Shown: positions 37,303 to 51,125, numbered from the stretch's first letter. The stretch: 64,000 bases of DNA from Dreissena polymorpha (GCF_020536995.1 NC_068366.1:69627297-69691296); one strand, 5' to 3'. The notes: generated from the letters alone by a model not told the origin. Translations and numbers: made by a program.

Positions 37303-38058
37303 CATCAAAGTAGTCTTAGGAAGTACATTGTCCTTTTATTTTAATACATTATACTTCACACATAGGCTTTCGCAAACTTGGTTTTCTTAATGAATGACAT
37401 ATATTAAAATCTTAATTGTTTTTAAGATAATAACACATGAATACAATTGAAGATAATGACAAACTTGATCAAAACATCGGGCTAAAACAACAATTTTCTT
37501 CAGATCTATCTAATATATCTCAGCAAAATTCCTGAGGGAAAGCGTTGCGCAGCGTCAATGTCCATTGTTAACATATGTTATGATTTTTAAAATATGTATT
37601 CATTTTGCATTTGTATATAAATCTAAAGTTTGTCTTTAATCATAGTTACGTATAGTTTCCAATAGTTTGGTTTTAGTGCTTGAGACCATTCATTTTTAGG
37701 CACGCATGGTTTATCAGGTCTCTCTTATGAAAGCATTTCATATTGTTATATTTATTTATGTATGAAATAAATCCCCTCTCTTTTATAAATGCCTTTCTTC
37801 CAAATATGTGAAGTTATTCATTCCTATACACTCATCAAATATAGTAAGGCATAAACATTAAACTTTTTCTTATTTGTAGGAATACAATATATGTCTACTT
37901 GAAACATACGAGAAATTCGTGGCACTTTTCCCAGAAGTTTTTTTTGTAAACAAAATTGGTGCTTTTCTCATGAGAATTTTTAAGCTTTTGATATAGTTTG
38001 CAAATGTATCTACTTATGTACACTTCCAGAATATGTATATTTACTCTCTTATAATATA
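37303..38058. other. No recognisable gene
   Basis: AT-rich sequence between two tandem arrays; nothing supported. Confidence 0.45.
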
Positions 38059-38165
38059 TAATGAACGAATGAACGAATGAATGACTGCAATAACGTGTGA
38101 ATGAATGAATGAATTAAGTAATTAAGTAATTAATCAATTCAAGAATGAATGAATGAATGAATGTA
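38059..38165. repeat. (GAAT)n microsatellite
   Basis: GAATGAAC and GAATGAAT units interrupted by TAAGTAATTAAGTAATTAA. Confidence 0.9.
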
Positions 38166-38644
38166 TTTTGAAGAAAAAGAGCATTGATAAATCATGCATG
38201 TCTTCAAAGAACACAAATATAATAGACAATGGGAAAATATCGAGATTGAACAGCCTGGAGAGACAATGCGTCAAAACAACGCCAGTAAATCTTGACTTTA
38301 TTCTATTACGGTCTGACAAAGTTTGGACGATGTTAATGATTAATGGATTTATTCCACTCCATTACGTTCTGCATATTGAAATATTTGACAACAATGTTCT
38401 GTATTATTATCTATTTGATATTTTATAATATAATCGGGTTACCCAACACGTTAGATGCGCCCATGGTTAACACGATATTGGAAAAATGTATCGTATATAG
38501 AACGAGTAATTGAAAACGCGAATGAAGTGGTTTTGCCGGCATTTGATTGTGTGTTTCCCATGTCATTTTATCGGCCTTGATTTTACTTAATATATACAAC
38601 CGAATACATAAAAGGTTGCCTTTCAAAAGTTAAAAATAAATATA

Positions 38645-39165
38645 TTTGCAAAAATAACACATGATTTCGTGTATTCATATCCGTTTTACTGTTATCGTAT
38701 TTGCAAATAACATGATACAGTGTATTCCTATCCGTTTTTCTGTTATCGTATTTGCAAATAACATGACACAGTATAATCCTATCCGTTTTTCTGTTATCGT
38801 GTTTGCAAAAAACATGACACAGTGTATACCTATCCGTTTGTCTGTAATCGTATTTGCAAATAACATGACCCAGTGTATTCCTTTCCGTTTTTCTGTTATC
38901 GTGTCTGCAAATAACATGACACAGTGTATTTCTATCCGTTTGTCTGTAATCGTATTTGCAAATAACGTGACAAAGTGTATTCCTATCCGTTTTTCTGTTA
39001 TCGTATTTGCAAATAACATGATACAGTGTGTTCATATCCGTTTATCTGTTATCGTTTTCGCAAATAACATGACACAGTATATTCCTATCTGTTTGTCTGT
39101 AATCGTATTTGCAAAAAACAAGACACACTGTATACTTGTCCGTTTTTTCTGTTATCGTTGACGCA
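38645..39165. repeat. 51-bp minisatellite, about 10 units, open on both strands
   Basis: The unit reads roughly TATTCCTATCCGTTTTTCTG then TTATCGTATTTGCAAATAAC then ATGACACAG. Because 51 is a multiple of three and the unit has no stop in at least one frame of each strand, open frames run through it both ways: 17-residue repeats like CIPIRFSVIVFANNMTQ on plus and HVICKYDNRKTDRNTL on minus. Units differ by several percent. No splice sites or start context support translation. Confidence 0.9.
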
Positions 39166-39290
39166 ATTTCGAGATACGGTAAACGTTTTAGGGTAAACCA
39201 TATTAAATGATAAACTATTCCATATTTATTTGAAACCAACATTCACCGTTCAACGTTTGGCGTCTTTTGTATTGTCATTTCCGTTGTTTT

Positions 39291-39568
39291 TTATGCCACC
39301 GGTAGGGTGGCATATAGCAGTTGAATTGTCCGTCATTCCGTCTGTCTGTCAGTCTGTGCGTCCGTCCGAAAGCTTTAACATTGGACCTAACTTTTGAAAT
39401 ATTAAAGATAGCAACTTGATACTAGGCATGCATGTGTATCACATGGAGCTGCACATTTTGAGTGGTAACAGGTCAAGTTCAAGGACAACCTTCAAGGACA
39501 AAGGTCAAATATATGGCTTCAAAGCGGCGCAGTAGGTGGCATTGTGTTTCTGACAAACACATCTCTTG
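39291..39568. mobile_element. TATGCCACC-ended dispersed repeat
   Basis: Begins TTATGCCACCGGTAGGGTGG, continues CATATAGCAG and a CCGTC/CTGTCTGT run, and ends near CACATCTCTTG. I recall this as a common bivalve interspersed repeat. No coding capacity. Confidence 0.6.
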
Positions 39569-42500
39569 TTGCATGCTGCTTGTTGAGGTCTTGTTTCTTA
39601 GTTGTTCTTGAAGCGTCCTTTCAACTTTGCTAATCATCTGTCAAGCTTAACCTCAGTCAGTTTTGACGTCTCTCTTGCGTTCGTATATTGTTTTATAATG
39701 ATCGAATATATTTGTTTTTAACCATCATCATATGTCAGATTTATGATAATTATATTTATTACAACCGCATGAGCATAACGCTCTGTATAAGGTATAATAA
39801 CATTACCAAAATACGAAAATAGAAATGTCCGCTCATTCAAACTTATGGCGGAACGCCTCATCATGACGTACTCGATTTTGTTTTGTAACATGTGCTTCGC
39901 CATCCACAGACAAACGGTCGCGCTCCCTATGCATTATGATTTTGAAAATATCCGTTTATTTGGTTTTATGGCGGAGCCATCATAATAACTTTCTTAACAT
40001 TTGTTTTGCAAAATGCGCTTCCCTACCCACATCCAAATGGTCGCGCTTGCTATGCAATCATTTCAAAAGACATCACAACGATATTTGTTGATGCCATTTC
40101 TGATTGATTTATGAATTATAGATTGTTGAATACGAAACATATACAGTTTTAAGTTACCTAAAGAGCAATTCTTAATATTCGCCTGCATAGTTTAAATAAA
40201 TATATAAAGGCAGGCACATTACAGACTTCATGATAATCTTCCAGAAGATTCAGATAATGGGTAACGTATGTCAGTGTCAATCACATCGGCGAGGCTTTGT
40301 TTATATTGCTACTGAATGTGTTTCATATTATAGAAAGCTTTTACAGCGTTACTACATGCTAGTTTCTATCCTGGTGTGGGGGTATTTTCGACGGAATAAG
40401 GGTTCTATTGATTTATGATCATAAACATGCACAACAATACATACAATCAATGTTGATAATTCAATACAAATACCATTAAAAGTTTACACAAATACCAACT
40501 GTTGACATGTGAAAGTGTGTTTACCTTCGAACAAAATGAAAGTTTCTCACTGCGCATTTTCAATCCCTTGCACGACGGTTACATTACATTCACCTCTGTG
40601 TTGGGCTCAGAACGGACTATTGTTATGAAAGCGTCTCATTTATGTCATGATCATTCCAAGCGTTCATCATTGAGGTTACAGAATACTAAACAATCTCTTG
40701 CATGACGGTTACATTGCATTCACTGCATTAAAGAAAACCATCTCATACCATGATATCTTATATCAGTTTTAATTCATAATTATAAAATTGATATGTTTTT
40801 TTATGTTAAGAAACCAACATACATACACACGTAGAAGCAATTCCTAACGTCACTAAAAAAAATATGTTCAATTGTTTACATTTGTGAAGTGCGTGGAATG
40901 ATTCCATCTGCGTAAATGGGCAATAAATTAGTTCCAAAGAGTTGCATTAAAACTCGCAAGTTTTTGCACGATTAATCGTACATTTAAAAGTCATATTTCT
41001 GAATTTAATGCATGCGATCTTAAATATCCAATCAAATATACGTTGAATGCGTTTGTTCGGTTTTATCTATTTTATAGACAAAATGGAGGGCTGAGCCTTT
41101 CGCAGAGTTGTATGTGAGAGCAAGGAACGACAACTCTGCGCGGAGATTGGCGCATTTTCTGTACACAGGGTATTTTCGACGGTCACAATCAACTCAATAA
41201 TCCAGCACAGAACATTAAGTAAACCTCCCCAGTTTACCCAGTTTAATGCAAGTACATGTTCTTTCAATGTCTGGAATAAATGTTATCATAAGGTTATATC
41301 CAATGTTCCTAAAAGGATTATTTTGATAAAAAATCGTTTGTTTGTTTTCCGTCAAGTCATCGTTTGACTAAATTGATCATCGGGGACCTCCTTTATGTCG
41401 GATTGGAGTCTGTCGTCGCTGAGCGCGTTCAAAACAATCCCAGTGTATCTTCAAATGTACTTAATTTCTGACAGATTATACACCCGTACCTGAAAGTATC
41501 GATACCAAAATTTCCTGACATTTACCTATTACGAACCTGTTAACTTCGATCACGAATTAAAGCCAATTAATCGTGATACAAGGCAATGTCTGGCTGTAAG
41601 ACAGGTTAACTGCTTAAACTGTATTTATAACATCATTCACTTTCTACATTTATTTGAGTAATACTATTTTAGCAGGTCAATATCCAACAGACGTGATTAT
41701 TTTTACTTCCCTGATAGAGTCTGACGATACGATTCCAGATTCCGTTTTCATATAGCATTCTTATACCAATTTAAATTGCATTTACATAAATTTAAATATG
41801 ATTAAATCTTCAGATTACACCTCAGCTACACAATGACACACTGATTAATATTTATTAAAGGTATACCTCATGTACACGGATTTGTTGGTCGTTCTCTTCT
41901 TATAACTTAGGTACACGGATTTGTTTGTTTGTCGTTCTCTTTTTATCTATTTGCAAAATTAAGCAGACGTTTTGTAATACCAACTGTTATTGCACTCAAA
42001 TTATCTGTACAGTTTACGATTCTGATACTTGCATACCTTTTAACAAGTTAATTCCCTTGGATGATGAAGGTCAGTGCTTATTGCTCGTAAAGATTTATTA
42101 TTGTATATTGCGTAATTAATTCAAATGTGTTGAAAGCTCTACATTTCATACACGTGTGATGTATGTCGTCTATTATTGCTCGAGCTATTGGTTTAAAAAA
42201 CGTATCGAATTATGAAAACGTTTGATTAAGTCTGCATTTCTATCACATGCATAGACTTTTAAATTGGCAAAAATGCATGCGCATGTTTTTGTTTTTGTTT
42301 TGTTTGTAAAGTGCTTAACGATGTCAATACTTAAACAAGTGAGCTAGTATGTCATGTGATAAAATTTGTCGCTTACAATAATTACCAGGTATGTGCTCGC
42401 ATTATATAAACGTCTGCCGACCAGAAACAAAATATCTAAAATGTAAATCACTCTGTCTTTCTATCTGCATGGTCTTTCTCAAAAAGATTAAAAACAAATG

Positions 42501-44209
42501 AAAGCAGAGGGCATGTCTATTCGGGAGCTCCGAACTGGATGTGTAGTACGAATTCATTTATACACGCTTGAACAATCTTGATGTCGGAAACTGCTGCCAA
42601 CACCGAAAAAATGAGGTTTTCTCTGTGTTCGATAAATTCGATAACTTCAAGTCAATGTAGCTTTTAATTCAAAGGCCTACGTATTTTGTAACAAAATTAA
42701 TATGCATAATTATATGTTTGTTTTTGTTTTTGGACCAATTATGTGATGAGCATCTTCTTTTTTTAAATAAATAAAATAATATTTTCCTTATACCATTAAC
42801 TGGTGAATGAATACATTACTGAGAATCATTTAGGTTACAATATACTAAATCATTTTGGTGTTCAATTCCATACCCTCTAAAGAATGCAACGTAATTTATT
42901 TGAAGACACAATTCTCTGTACGGGCACTTGCCATGACTTTCTTTTTGAATATTTCTGTGTGCATGTGGTAGGGAAAACATTGCTGGATACTACAAATTCA
43001 GTGTTTTGCTTATAGGTTGGAGACTACTGGAGATTTTGACAGATGGCGAGAAACCCTCATCAACTGGAGATCAGCCGGTAAAAAGGTGGCCTTAAAACAG
43101 TGACCGTTGATTCGCGTCGAGTTCTTTCTTACATACTGGATGACCTATCTTTTTATTGTTGAAATACATTCGGCTTGGCATGCTCTTTAAGAAAAGGTAT
43201 GGGTATGGGGGTGTCTACGCGCAAAAGTTTGACTTTATTTTTCGTTGAAGTTGTCGGTTTTACATTGAATTTGTTAAGGAAATCTTTTGGTATATTGTGA
43301 CCTTAATGAAAAAAACGTTACAAGCTCAAATTGACTTTTATGCGGATATCTCAATACAATTGTTATATATAAAAGGGTAATAAAAGTACAAGGGACGTAT
43401 AAAACACATCTTAGACTACACGATGGTTATGGAAATACTACCATGTTTGTAAGCATTGAGCTTTATTAGACATACAACAAAGAACTAGTGCACACTGTTC
43501 GTGGTTTGCATTTCCGCCCATACATTCGAAATGCATGCCGAAGAGCAGTTTGAAAATATCCGAGGTTACAATCAACGTTATTATGTAAATCTCTCACTCA
43601 CATTTCACCATCGAATCACGCAATTGAATGTGTCCAACACGCATTGAAGTGTAAATTCTTACGATCCTGCAAAATTATATGAATTAGCTATTTGCTTTCA
43701 ATTCAATTATTTTATCCGCATGCCCGTTAATTAGTTTAAGTTAGTTTCCGTCCTCTTAACAACATGTTGTTGGCCATATTTGGCATGTTTAATCACTAAT
43801 CAGAAGATACAAGGATTTAAAAAATCGACGCATTCCGGAGACATTTTTTGTGGTAATCCTTCATATATTTCGATATATGCACATTGACAGAATTAATGCA
43901 TTAAATACACTCTCAGTTGACTAGCATATATATTTTCAAGATAAGCATTATAACCTATGTTTTGGAGGAATCGGGTCCAGATTTCAACTTGCCATAGATT
44001 GTGTCAATGAAAACATTCTGACCTAGTTAAATCAAGATTGAATCTTAACAGGCACTTGAAGAGGGATTTATATGTATATATATGTTCCTAAATATGAGGA
44101 ATAAATTCAAGCGCTTCAACATTGCACTCGTCAGGAGCACTGAAACACTGTTGTAGTTGTAATTATGTCGAAACAAATAGTTATTCAGAGTTTGTAGGAC
44201 GACTTTTTC
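39569..44209. other. Long gene-poor stretch
   Basis: I see no supported exon. Two small degenerate local duplications occur: CAATCCCTTGCACGACGGTT at 40561 with CAATCTCTTGCATGACGGTT at 40690, and GTACACGGATTTGTTGGTCG at 41872 with a similar block at 41911. Open stretches at 40230-40418 and 41067-41267 have no recognisable domain. Confidence 0.45.
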
Positions 44210-45216
44210 CACTCCGGCTGAACTACGTTACAATGAGAGGTGCGTCTGTTTGACAACGCGATACGGCGTCATAACTACAACGGTTACGGCGTCTTTCCAC
44301 AGTTTGTTGACGATACGGTACGTTGTTAAAATAAATGATAAATAACGGTAGTTTTGAATAGTTTTTGATGTGTAAGCCAATGTTTATTTAAATACGGATA
44401 TTGTGTTTCTCTTTCATAGCTTGCCATGTAATTTATTCCTATGTTATCTATAAAATTGAAGTTTTACAGACCTGTATAGACAACTCATAAAATCATTGGA
44501 ATATAATTCAAAGTCTGACATTAAACAGATAAAAATGCAAACAAACGTAAGCAAGAAAGAATATTGAATCAATCTTATCAAGATATGTCTCAAAATTGAC
44601 TGCATATAAGTGCTACGGCGTCTTACAGAGTGTTACAGTGCATTTACAACAACGTGTTTAAGATTACGGTATAGTATCGACGGGTACTAAAGGTTTCGGT
44701 AAATAACAAGTTCGGTAAATTGTATTTATATAGTAAATGTTGTGGAGGTTTCGGTAAAATGGATCTTTATCGATGCATACCTACAATGAGGTGTTAATGA
44801 CACCTATTATTAACTTACATCAGGGGCATATATTTGCAAACTGGTGATTAATTTTTAATTGATTAATTAATGCAATGCTACAGTAAAGAATTTAGGGGCA
44901 TGAATGAGATACCACTGAACTTTTTAAAAATAATAATTTTAGGTACCAAACAAAAAAACGTAGATTGAATTTAAGATGTAACTTTATTGAACGTAAATTT
45001 ACGATTTAAAAAATCAATACTAAATTTTGTAAAGATTTGGTGCATTCAGTTAAAGTTTCTTTTACATTATTTACAGTAATTGAGGTGAATAGTTACTGAG
45101 CAATTATGGTAATGTCGTACTCAATTTTTTCAATTGAAGGAATGCACTTTGTACAAATTGTGCATGAAAGAAAATAAACTCATGATATGTTTTTCTTTTA
45201 TTTAAATTGTATTCAT

Positions 45217-45393
45217 ATATATATATACATTTACATAATTTACAACATGCAATATATAACAGTGAAGAAACATTTAAATAATATCAGTCAATTTTTATTA
45301 TTTCATTTTATTTTTATACATATATACATTTACATAATTTACAACATGCAATATATAACAGTGAAGAAACATTTAAAAAATTATCAGTTAGTC
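45217..45393. repeat. 99-bp-period local duplication
   Basis: The block ACATTTACATAATTTACAAC ... GTGAAGAAACATTTAAA occurs at about 45227 and again at 45326 with few changes, inside the outer inverted-repeat element. Confidence 0.85.
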
Positions 45394-45562
45394 ATATAAG
45401 AATATTTTAAATTTAATATAATATTTGCATTTTAAGAACATTTACATAATTTGTAATACATACACTAGCACACTACAAGCAGATTTTAAACATACAAGTA
45501 CATTAGAAACTTACCACATTATTCACTGTCACACAGATTTCAGTTCAATATCATTTAACAGT

Positions 45563-45920
45563 TCATTCGTCATCGTCAAAAGTATGGTGCACCGCTGATG
45601 GTCCAAGGGCGTTGATGTGACTGATGGTCCTCAGTAGGTCTTTTGTCGACAGTTTTTCCTCTTCATAATCGCCCCAAGCTTGGTTAAGTCGCCCATGTAT
45701 TTCCACAAATTTCTTCCTCCTGATCTTAAAGATTGCACCTAGAGTTTGTATTATACGAACAACTGGGGCATGAGAACAGATCTACCTTCTGTTTTGTGGC
45801 AATAGGCGTCGATGTTCACGGTGCAATCAATGACGACCTCCATACTCACGTCCAAAATGCTACTATCGTGTAACGAAATCACCATGGTTGTAAATTTAAC
45901 TTCCTGCAGGCACTGTAACG
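45563..45920 (-). CDS. Two-exon 3' gene fragment of unknown function
   Basis: Exon 45786-45920 follows a strong acceptor (tttcttttttacag), reads LQCLQEVKFTTMVISLHDS, then SILDVSMEVVIDCTVNIDAY and CHKTE, and ends at GAAG|gtagat. After a 47-bp intron, exon 45563-45738 follows an actctag acceptor and reads AIFKIRRKKFVEIHGRLNQA, WGDYEEEKLSTKDLLRTISH and INALGPSAVHHTFDDDE before TGA. The phases agree (phase 1). Codon composition is clearly richer in GC than the surroundings. The acidic DDDE ending and basic KIRRKK patch are visible, but I recognise no family. The 5' part is not found. The region before it ends at the inserted retrotransposon, so the gene may be broken by that insertion. It may be a transposon protein or a captured host gene. 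Confidence 0.5.
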
Positions 45921-46227
45921 CTGTAAAAAAGAAACCGTAGCATGTCTTAGTTGTAAGAGAAAATACCGTAAAATGTACACGGAGTTGACATGCTACAACT
46001 ATTTTGCAAAATCGGATAGAAATCACCCGTAATCGTATACACATGTTTGTAAAAGAGTTAACTTGATACAAATCATTGAAAATATTAATCGTTACTGAAA
46101 CTGCAAGCCAGAAACAACGAATTAATTGGATGTTCTATGTTTTGAGCTTTAACTTCTTTCTTTTATCATGATTTCACGCTAGAAAATGTCTCGATAGCTC
46201 AGGTAGCGAGTAAAGAAACATAAATAA

Positions 46228-46427
46228 TTTTCAGTTCTGTGCGTTACGGAGTATAGCACAGAACGTATGTCTAAACATAACGCACCGCACAAAACAGGTA
46301 TATGTGCGGTTCGTTCATGCGTGTGGTTGTCACGTGAGTGATGGTCACTCAGGTGGACATAGGCTGGAATTTGCACGGGGTGTTCATTGTTTGATCAGTT
46401 CTACGCTAGACTTCGATCAGTAAACTT
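46228..46427 (+). repeat. Split direct repeat A1 (left terminus)
   Basis: A 200-bp repeat starting TTTTCAGTTCTGTGCG and ending CGATCAGTAAACTT. It contains a hairpin, TTCTGTGC pairing with GCACAGAA. Its partner A2 is at 50577-50776. Confidence 0.9.
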
Positions 46428-47109
46428 GTGTTCGTGTACAAATCCTACATCGTGTTGTCGACTTTAGAAGAACAAAGGATATCCATGCTGCAAGATTTGG
46501 AACGCATCAAAGAAAAGATAAGTGCTAAAAGAAACGTTAATCTGTTAAATCCGTTATACTGAATCTCGAGCATAGTATCGAGTGTTACGAAGTAGTAACA
46601 GAGTTGAAACGATGTATATTTCAAGTAACAATTTCAGCACAAGAGAAAGAAGATCAATTTACAAATAGAAATATTGATGGCAAGTGACCAAAAATTCACA
46701 GGTCATTAATGGTAGAACACGACAAAATCTTTCGAACTTATTGGGGAATAAATTGCTATTCTTTGTGGTGTTGTATACATTCTATATGTATATGTGTAAA
46801 TGTTTTACATGTCTGATGACGTAATGTTATTTGCAGAAAAATACAAGGTAGAGGCGATGGCATATAAAAAGGCGGAAACATAACGCCGCGCGGGGCTCTT
46901 GACAGGTCATATCAGAAGCCGGAAGCTTCATCTAACATCGCAACACAAGGGGCTGAAACTCTATTACCATTGAGACGTACATGACTATGTTTCGCATGTG
47001 GCGAACCGGGTCATCGGAAAGGAGCAGCTGGATGTTCAGCAAACAGCTCGACCAATAAGTTAAGTTAATTATGTATAGAACCCCGTTATCAGAAAATGGG
47101 TAGTTTCGT

Positions 47110-47620
47110 GTTCGTCGGAAAACGTAACGTACAGAAAGTTCCTAAAGTCGAACGTGATCAAAAGGATCCAAGTATAGTTCGCCGGTAAGTTGAAGGAAGG
47201 CCCACGCGGTTAAGTATCAGAAGACTACTGATAGTAAGTACATTTTCGATGTAGTAAATGGCGGTTATAAGTTTATTTTTTCCGTCGGAAAACGGTAACG
47301 TACAAAAAGATCTGTCTCAATGTATCAAAAGGATCTTAGTATAAAACTGGATCAAAAGGATCATAGTATAGAAAATTGATGCTAGAAGCTCGCCGGTAAA
47401 AAAGAACAAAAGCCCATGTAGCCAAGCTGTAGCAGGCTACGGATGGTTGTTATATTTTAGATGTAGTAAATTGCGGTTATATGTTTCCTTTTCCGTCGGA
47501 AAACGGTAACGTACAGAAAGAGATATAAGGAGCAATTGATCAAAAGGATCATAGTATAGAAATTTATCAAAAAAGAAAAAATTCATAGAATAAAAAATAA
47601 AAATTGTTACCGGAAGTTTG
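47110..47620 (+). repeat. Degenerate internal tandem repeat of the retrotransposon fossil
   Basis: GTCGGAAAACGGTAACGTAC-type blocks begin at about 47113, 47283 and 47493, each followed by GATCAAAAGGATC and GCCGGTAA motifs. The unit is about 170-210 bp. Function unknown. Confidence 0.7.
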
Positions 47621-50518
47621 TCGGTAAGTAGACTGAAAACCGACGTGACATTTATCATGTTTTTAATACGCCCGTTAATACGTTTATAGTCGTATTTAAT
47701 AAGAATGGGAGGCCTCGATATATTTAAAATTATTATTTATTTATTTGTTCTACTTTCGATATTAGAGGAGCGTATCATGATATTGATACATTCACGAACG
47801 GTGTGGTTTGAGCTATCAAGAGAATAGCAGGCAGTGTTAGGTTGTTATAAGCTTATATTTGGCACGATAACGGCCGATCATATATTTACTAAAACTCGTT
47901 AAAACTAAAATGAGGTGTACTAGCATTCTTACGTCAAATTGACTTAAAATAGTTATTTGCTTTTGTGATGATGGCATACATCACAGTGTAGAATATGAAA
48001 AAACATTATATGCTAGTGACTAGACGAGTTTGGATGTTAACTGGCTGGAGAAACAGTATTTTGATTTCTTCTCAGAGAGTAGAATGGCTCGGGCATGTGA
48101 TCGACATGCATAAAATGTAGTTTTTCATAATTAAAAAATGAGTAGCTAGTCTAGAAAAAATTATTGATTCGATGTTCTTTATAATTTATCAAACGAAAGA
48201 AAAAGTAGTACCAAAAGATAAATTAATAGCTAGTCTTGTAGGGCAGATAATTTCCTTCAGAGTGTGATTGTAAATAAAGTTTGGTGATAACAATGCATAT
48301 ATACAATTGCATAAATACCAGAGCTATTTGGAAAGCTCCCCTTATTGTAACGTTGCAAGCTATTTCCAAACTTAGATTATGGAAAGAAAGCACTAGGCAG
48401 TTAATCAACGGTGGAAAAGATTACAAACACAATCAGTTGTTTTTGTGTAATATATTTGCTGATGCAAGTACCACAAGTTATGGTTTATGGAGGTTTTAAA
48501 AAAAAGTTGTAGCTTTAATGTAGATATAGGAGAAATGACTGTCAAGCTAACGATTTTCATAAAAATAAAAAAGCAAATTTATTCTCAATTTGTTTTATTC
48601 CATTGACGAAGAGAGTAAAGGTATGTACTGGTGGTCTTTGAGACCCGAAAATGAGAAAATTGGAATGTACATGATCTTAATAAAAAGAGCAACCTGTTCC
48701 CGGAAGTGAACAGATTATTGACGAAAAGAGAAAAGTTATTCCTGGAAGTGATTACTATATTACACTGTTAAAATCAAGGAGGTACACTGCCAGTGTTTCT
48801 ATAAACGAAACAGGTAATGCATATTGTGATTTAATATGAAGTCAATACATTAAGCCACCGGAAGTTGGTTTTCAAGATAAACCGGATAAGTATTCCGTCG
48901 TTCAACATGACGTAAATAAAATTTCTTATGATCAAGAAAATGCCTTGCATACGGCTAGAAAAGGTATGTTATTGCTCCCGAAAGTGAGCAGAAAGAGTTT
49001 GCTATGGTCCCCGGAAGTGGACATAGAGCCCAGTAGATTGCTCCCGGAAGTGAGCAGAGATGCTCCATGAAGAGAGCAGAGAGTATGCTATAGTCCCCGG
49101 ATGTTATGTTATATGAAATATTTTAAATGCTTTGCAAAATTCGTACATCAAAGTGTATTCAGACAATAAAATGTAAAATCTATATTATTGAATGGTAGTC
49201 AAAAGAAATAGCTTTAGATTTAAATATGTTGTGTGGATACTGGATTCAATGAAAAGAGGCAGTGGGTGCCTTAGTTCAATATGGGGGAAACAATGTAAAC
49301 TGGTTAGTTCAGAAACTAGGTTGATATCAATCTGTATCAATAAGATGATATCGGAGAAAGCAAAATGCATCCTTGTTGTTCCAAAAAGGGGCAGTTCGCC
49401 TTATTGGCTAATGTTGATTTGTCATACGGACATTTTAGAGATATTGTGAAATATTGCAAAAAGTTTGGTAGAGTACTGTATGATTCCAGGTTGTTTTGGT
49501 AACACTAGATTATCATTAAATAAGATAGCGTTAAGATGCATATCACAATACAGTTATTGATGTATAGTACATATGTTTAACAGGAAATGTTTTGAGAGGT
49601 ACTCTGAAGGAGCGATTAGAGGGATCGGGCTTGCATGGGCTTCGAAGAGATTAGATGGCGGACAGAATGGCTAAGTAAATACTTAGAACAATCAAGAGCA
49701 GACAATACGGTGAAGAAAAGAATTCTTCATGTGCACATTTCAAATACTGTGAAGAAAATGTAGTCGCCATGCCAGCCTTACATATATCAGTAGTAATGTA
49801 CATGGCTCAATTGATGGATCGAGGAAATCTAATAACGTTTTTCACATCTGTGTGTTACAGTATTAAATGGATCCATTTTTTAATAGTGTACATGATCCAA
49901 AGAAAGATTTAACAGACTATTATAAGAAGCTTCAAAGCGTGTGTGTTTCAAACCATCTCACAAGAAAGATGTATCATGTACATGTGCATTCATTAGAGAT
50001 GATACAAACATTGTGTTTGTTATAAGGAGATTCCACTGTTTTCATTGATTGATCATTTTGGGGTTATGCATGTACATGTATCATGCATATTAACAAATTA
50101 AGTGAGTTTCATTGTAATGACCTACACTTGAAATCTGATCACTTTGTTATTAATGTACGCCATTATAGTACTGGCATGTATACGAATGGTTCGGATATTA
50201 TAATTGCAAAATGTACAACTACAACTTCACATATGGCGTTTTATTAACAAATATGTAATTAGCAAATTGGTCAGATGAATCAAATGATTTTTTTTCAAAC
50301 CAGTTTTTGGTTATATATATGTAATTATTTAGACTAGCTAACGCCGAGGGCGTGTTTTAGAGATGTTCGAAGCGACATGTTCGATGGAAGTCTGATAGGG
50401 CTTAAGATGGGTACATTGATGATTCTCTAGACAAAAAAGCTTTTTATCACTAGACAATTGAAATTATAATTGATTTGCGGTTCGAATTAAAAACCTTACT
50501 AACCTTTGTTTTTGTTCT

Positions 50519-50576
50519 ATCGCAAGCCTTGCCCAATGCAAAACGTGTTGTGTTTTGTGCTTAGTTGTGTGAAGAC
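50519..50576 (+). repeat. Split direct repeat B1
   Basis: A 58-bp repeat starting ATCGCAAGCCTTGCCCAATG and ending TGTGTGAAGAC. It abuts A2 directly and equals B2 base for base. Confidence 0.9.
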
Positions 50577-50776
50577 TTTTCAGTTCTGTGCGTTACGGAG
50601 TATAGCACAGAACGTATGTCTAAACATAACGCACCGCACAAAACAGGTATATGTGCGGTTCGTTCATGCGTGTGGTTGTCACGTGAGTGATGGTCACTCA
50701 GGTGGACATAGGCGGGAATTTGCACGGGGTGTTCATTGTTTGGTCAGTTCTACGCTAGACTTCGATCAGTAAACTT
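50577..50776 (+). repeat. Split direct repeat A2
   Basis: A 200-bp partner of A1, with two differences by eye. The B1-A2 join reproduces what the right end (B2) joined to the left end (A1) would look like, as expected for a circular-intermediate family. Confidence 0.9.
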
Positions 50777-51125
50777 TTACTTTTTTAAATTCGAACCGCA
50801 TTAGTAGTAAATTGGCTCAAATGACATGTTATGTTTGTGTTACATAATGTTTAGTTACATGTTAATATTGGTTGTTTTCAGGTTCAGTTTTCCAGAGTTA
50901 TTTTACATTGGGCTTCTGATGAGTTTTTATCTCTGGTTTTTACCCTGGCCTTGAAAATACCAATTAAGGACACAATACTAGACGTGATGTATACACATTA
51001 TAGTTATAATTTGTTATATAATTTATAGATCGAAAATTGTCATGTCAAGGTTGTACTACGATTGTACTTGATTGATATATGATACGAATATGTAATATTC
51101 ATGGATGTGTGTTGTCAATAAACTG

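Noticed and set aside
46228-50776. The 200-bp repeats as ordinary LTRs of a Gypsy or Copia element
   Set aside because: They lack TG...CA ends and target duplications. A second repeat pair (B1, B2) is placed so that B1 abuts A2, and recombinase-like remnants are present.
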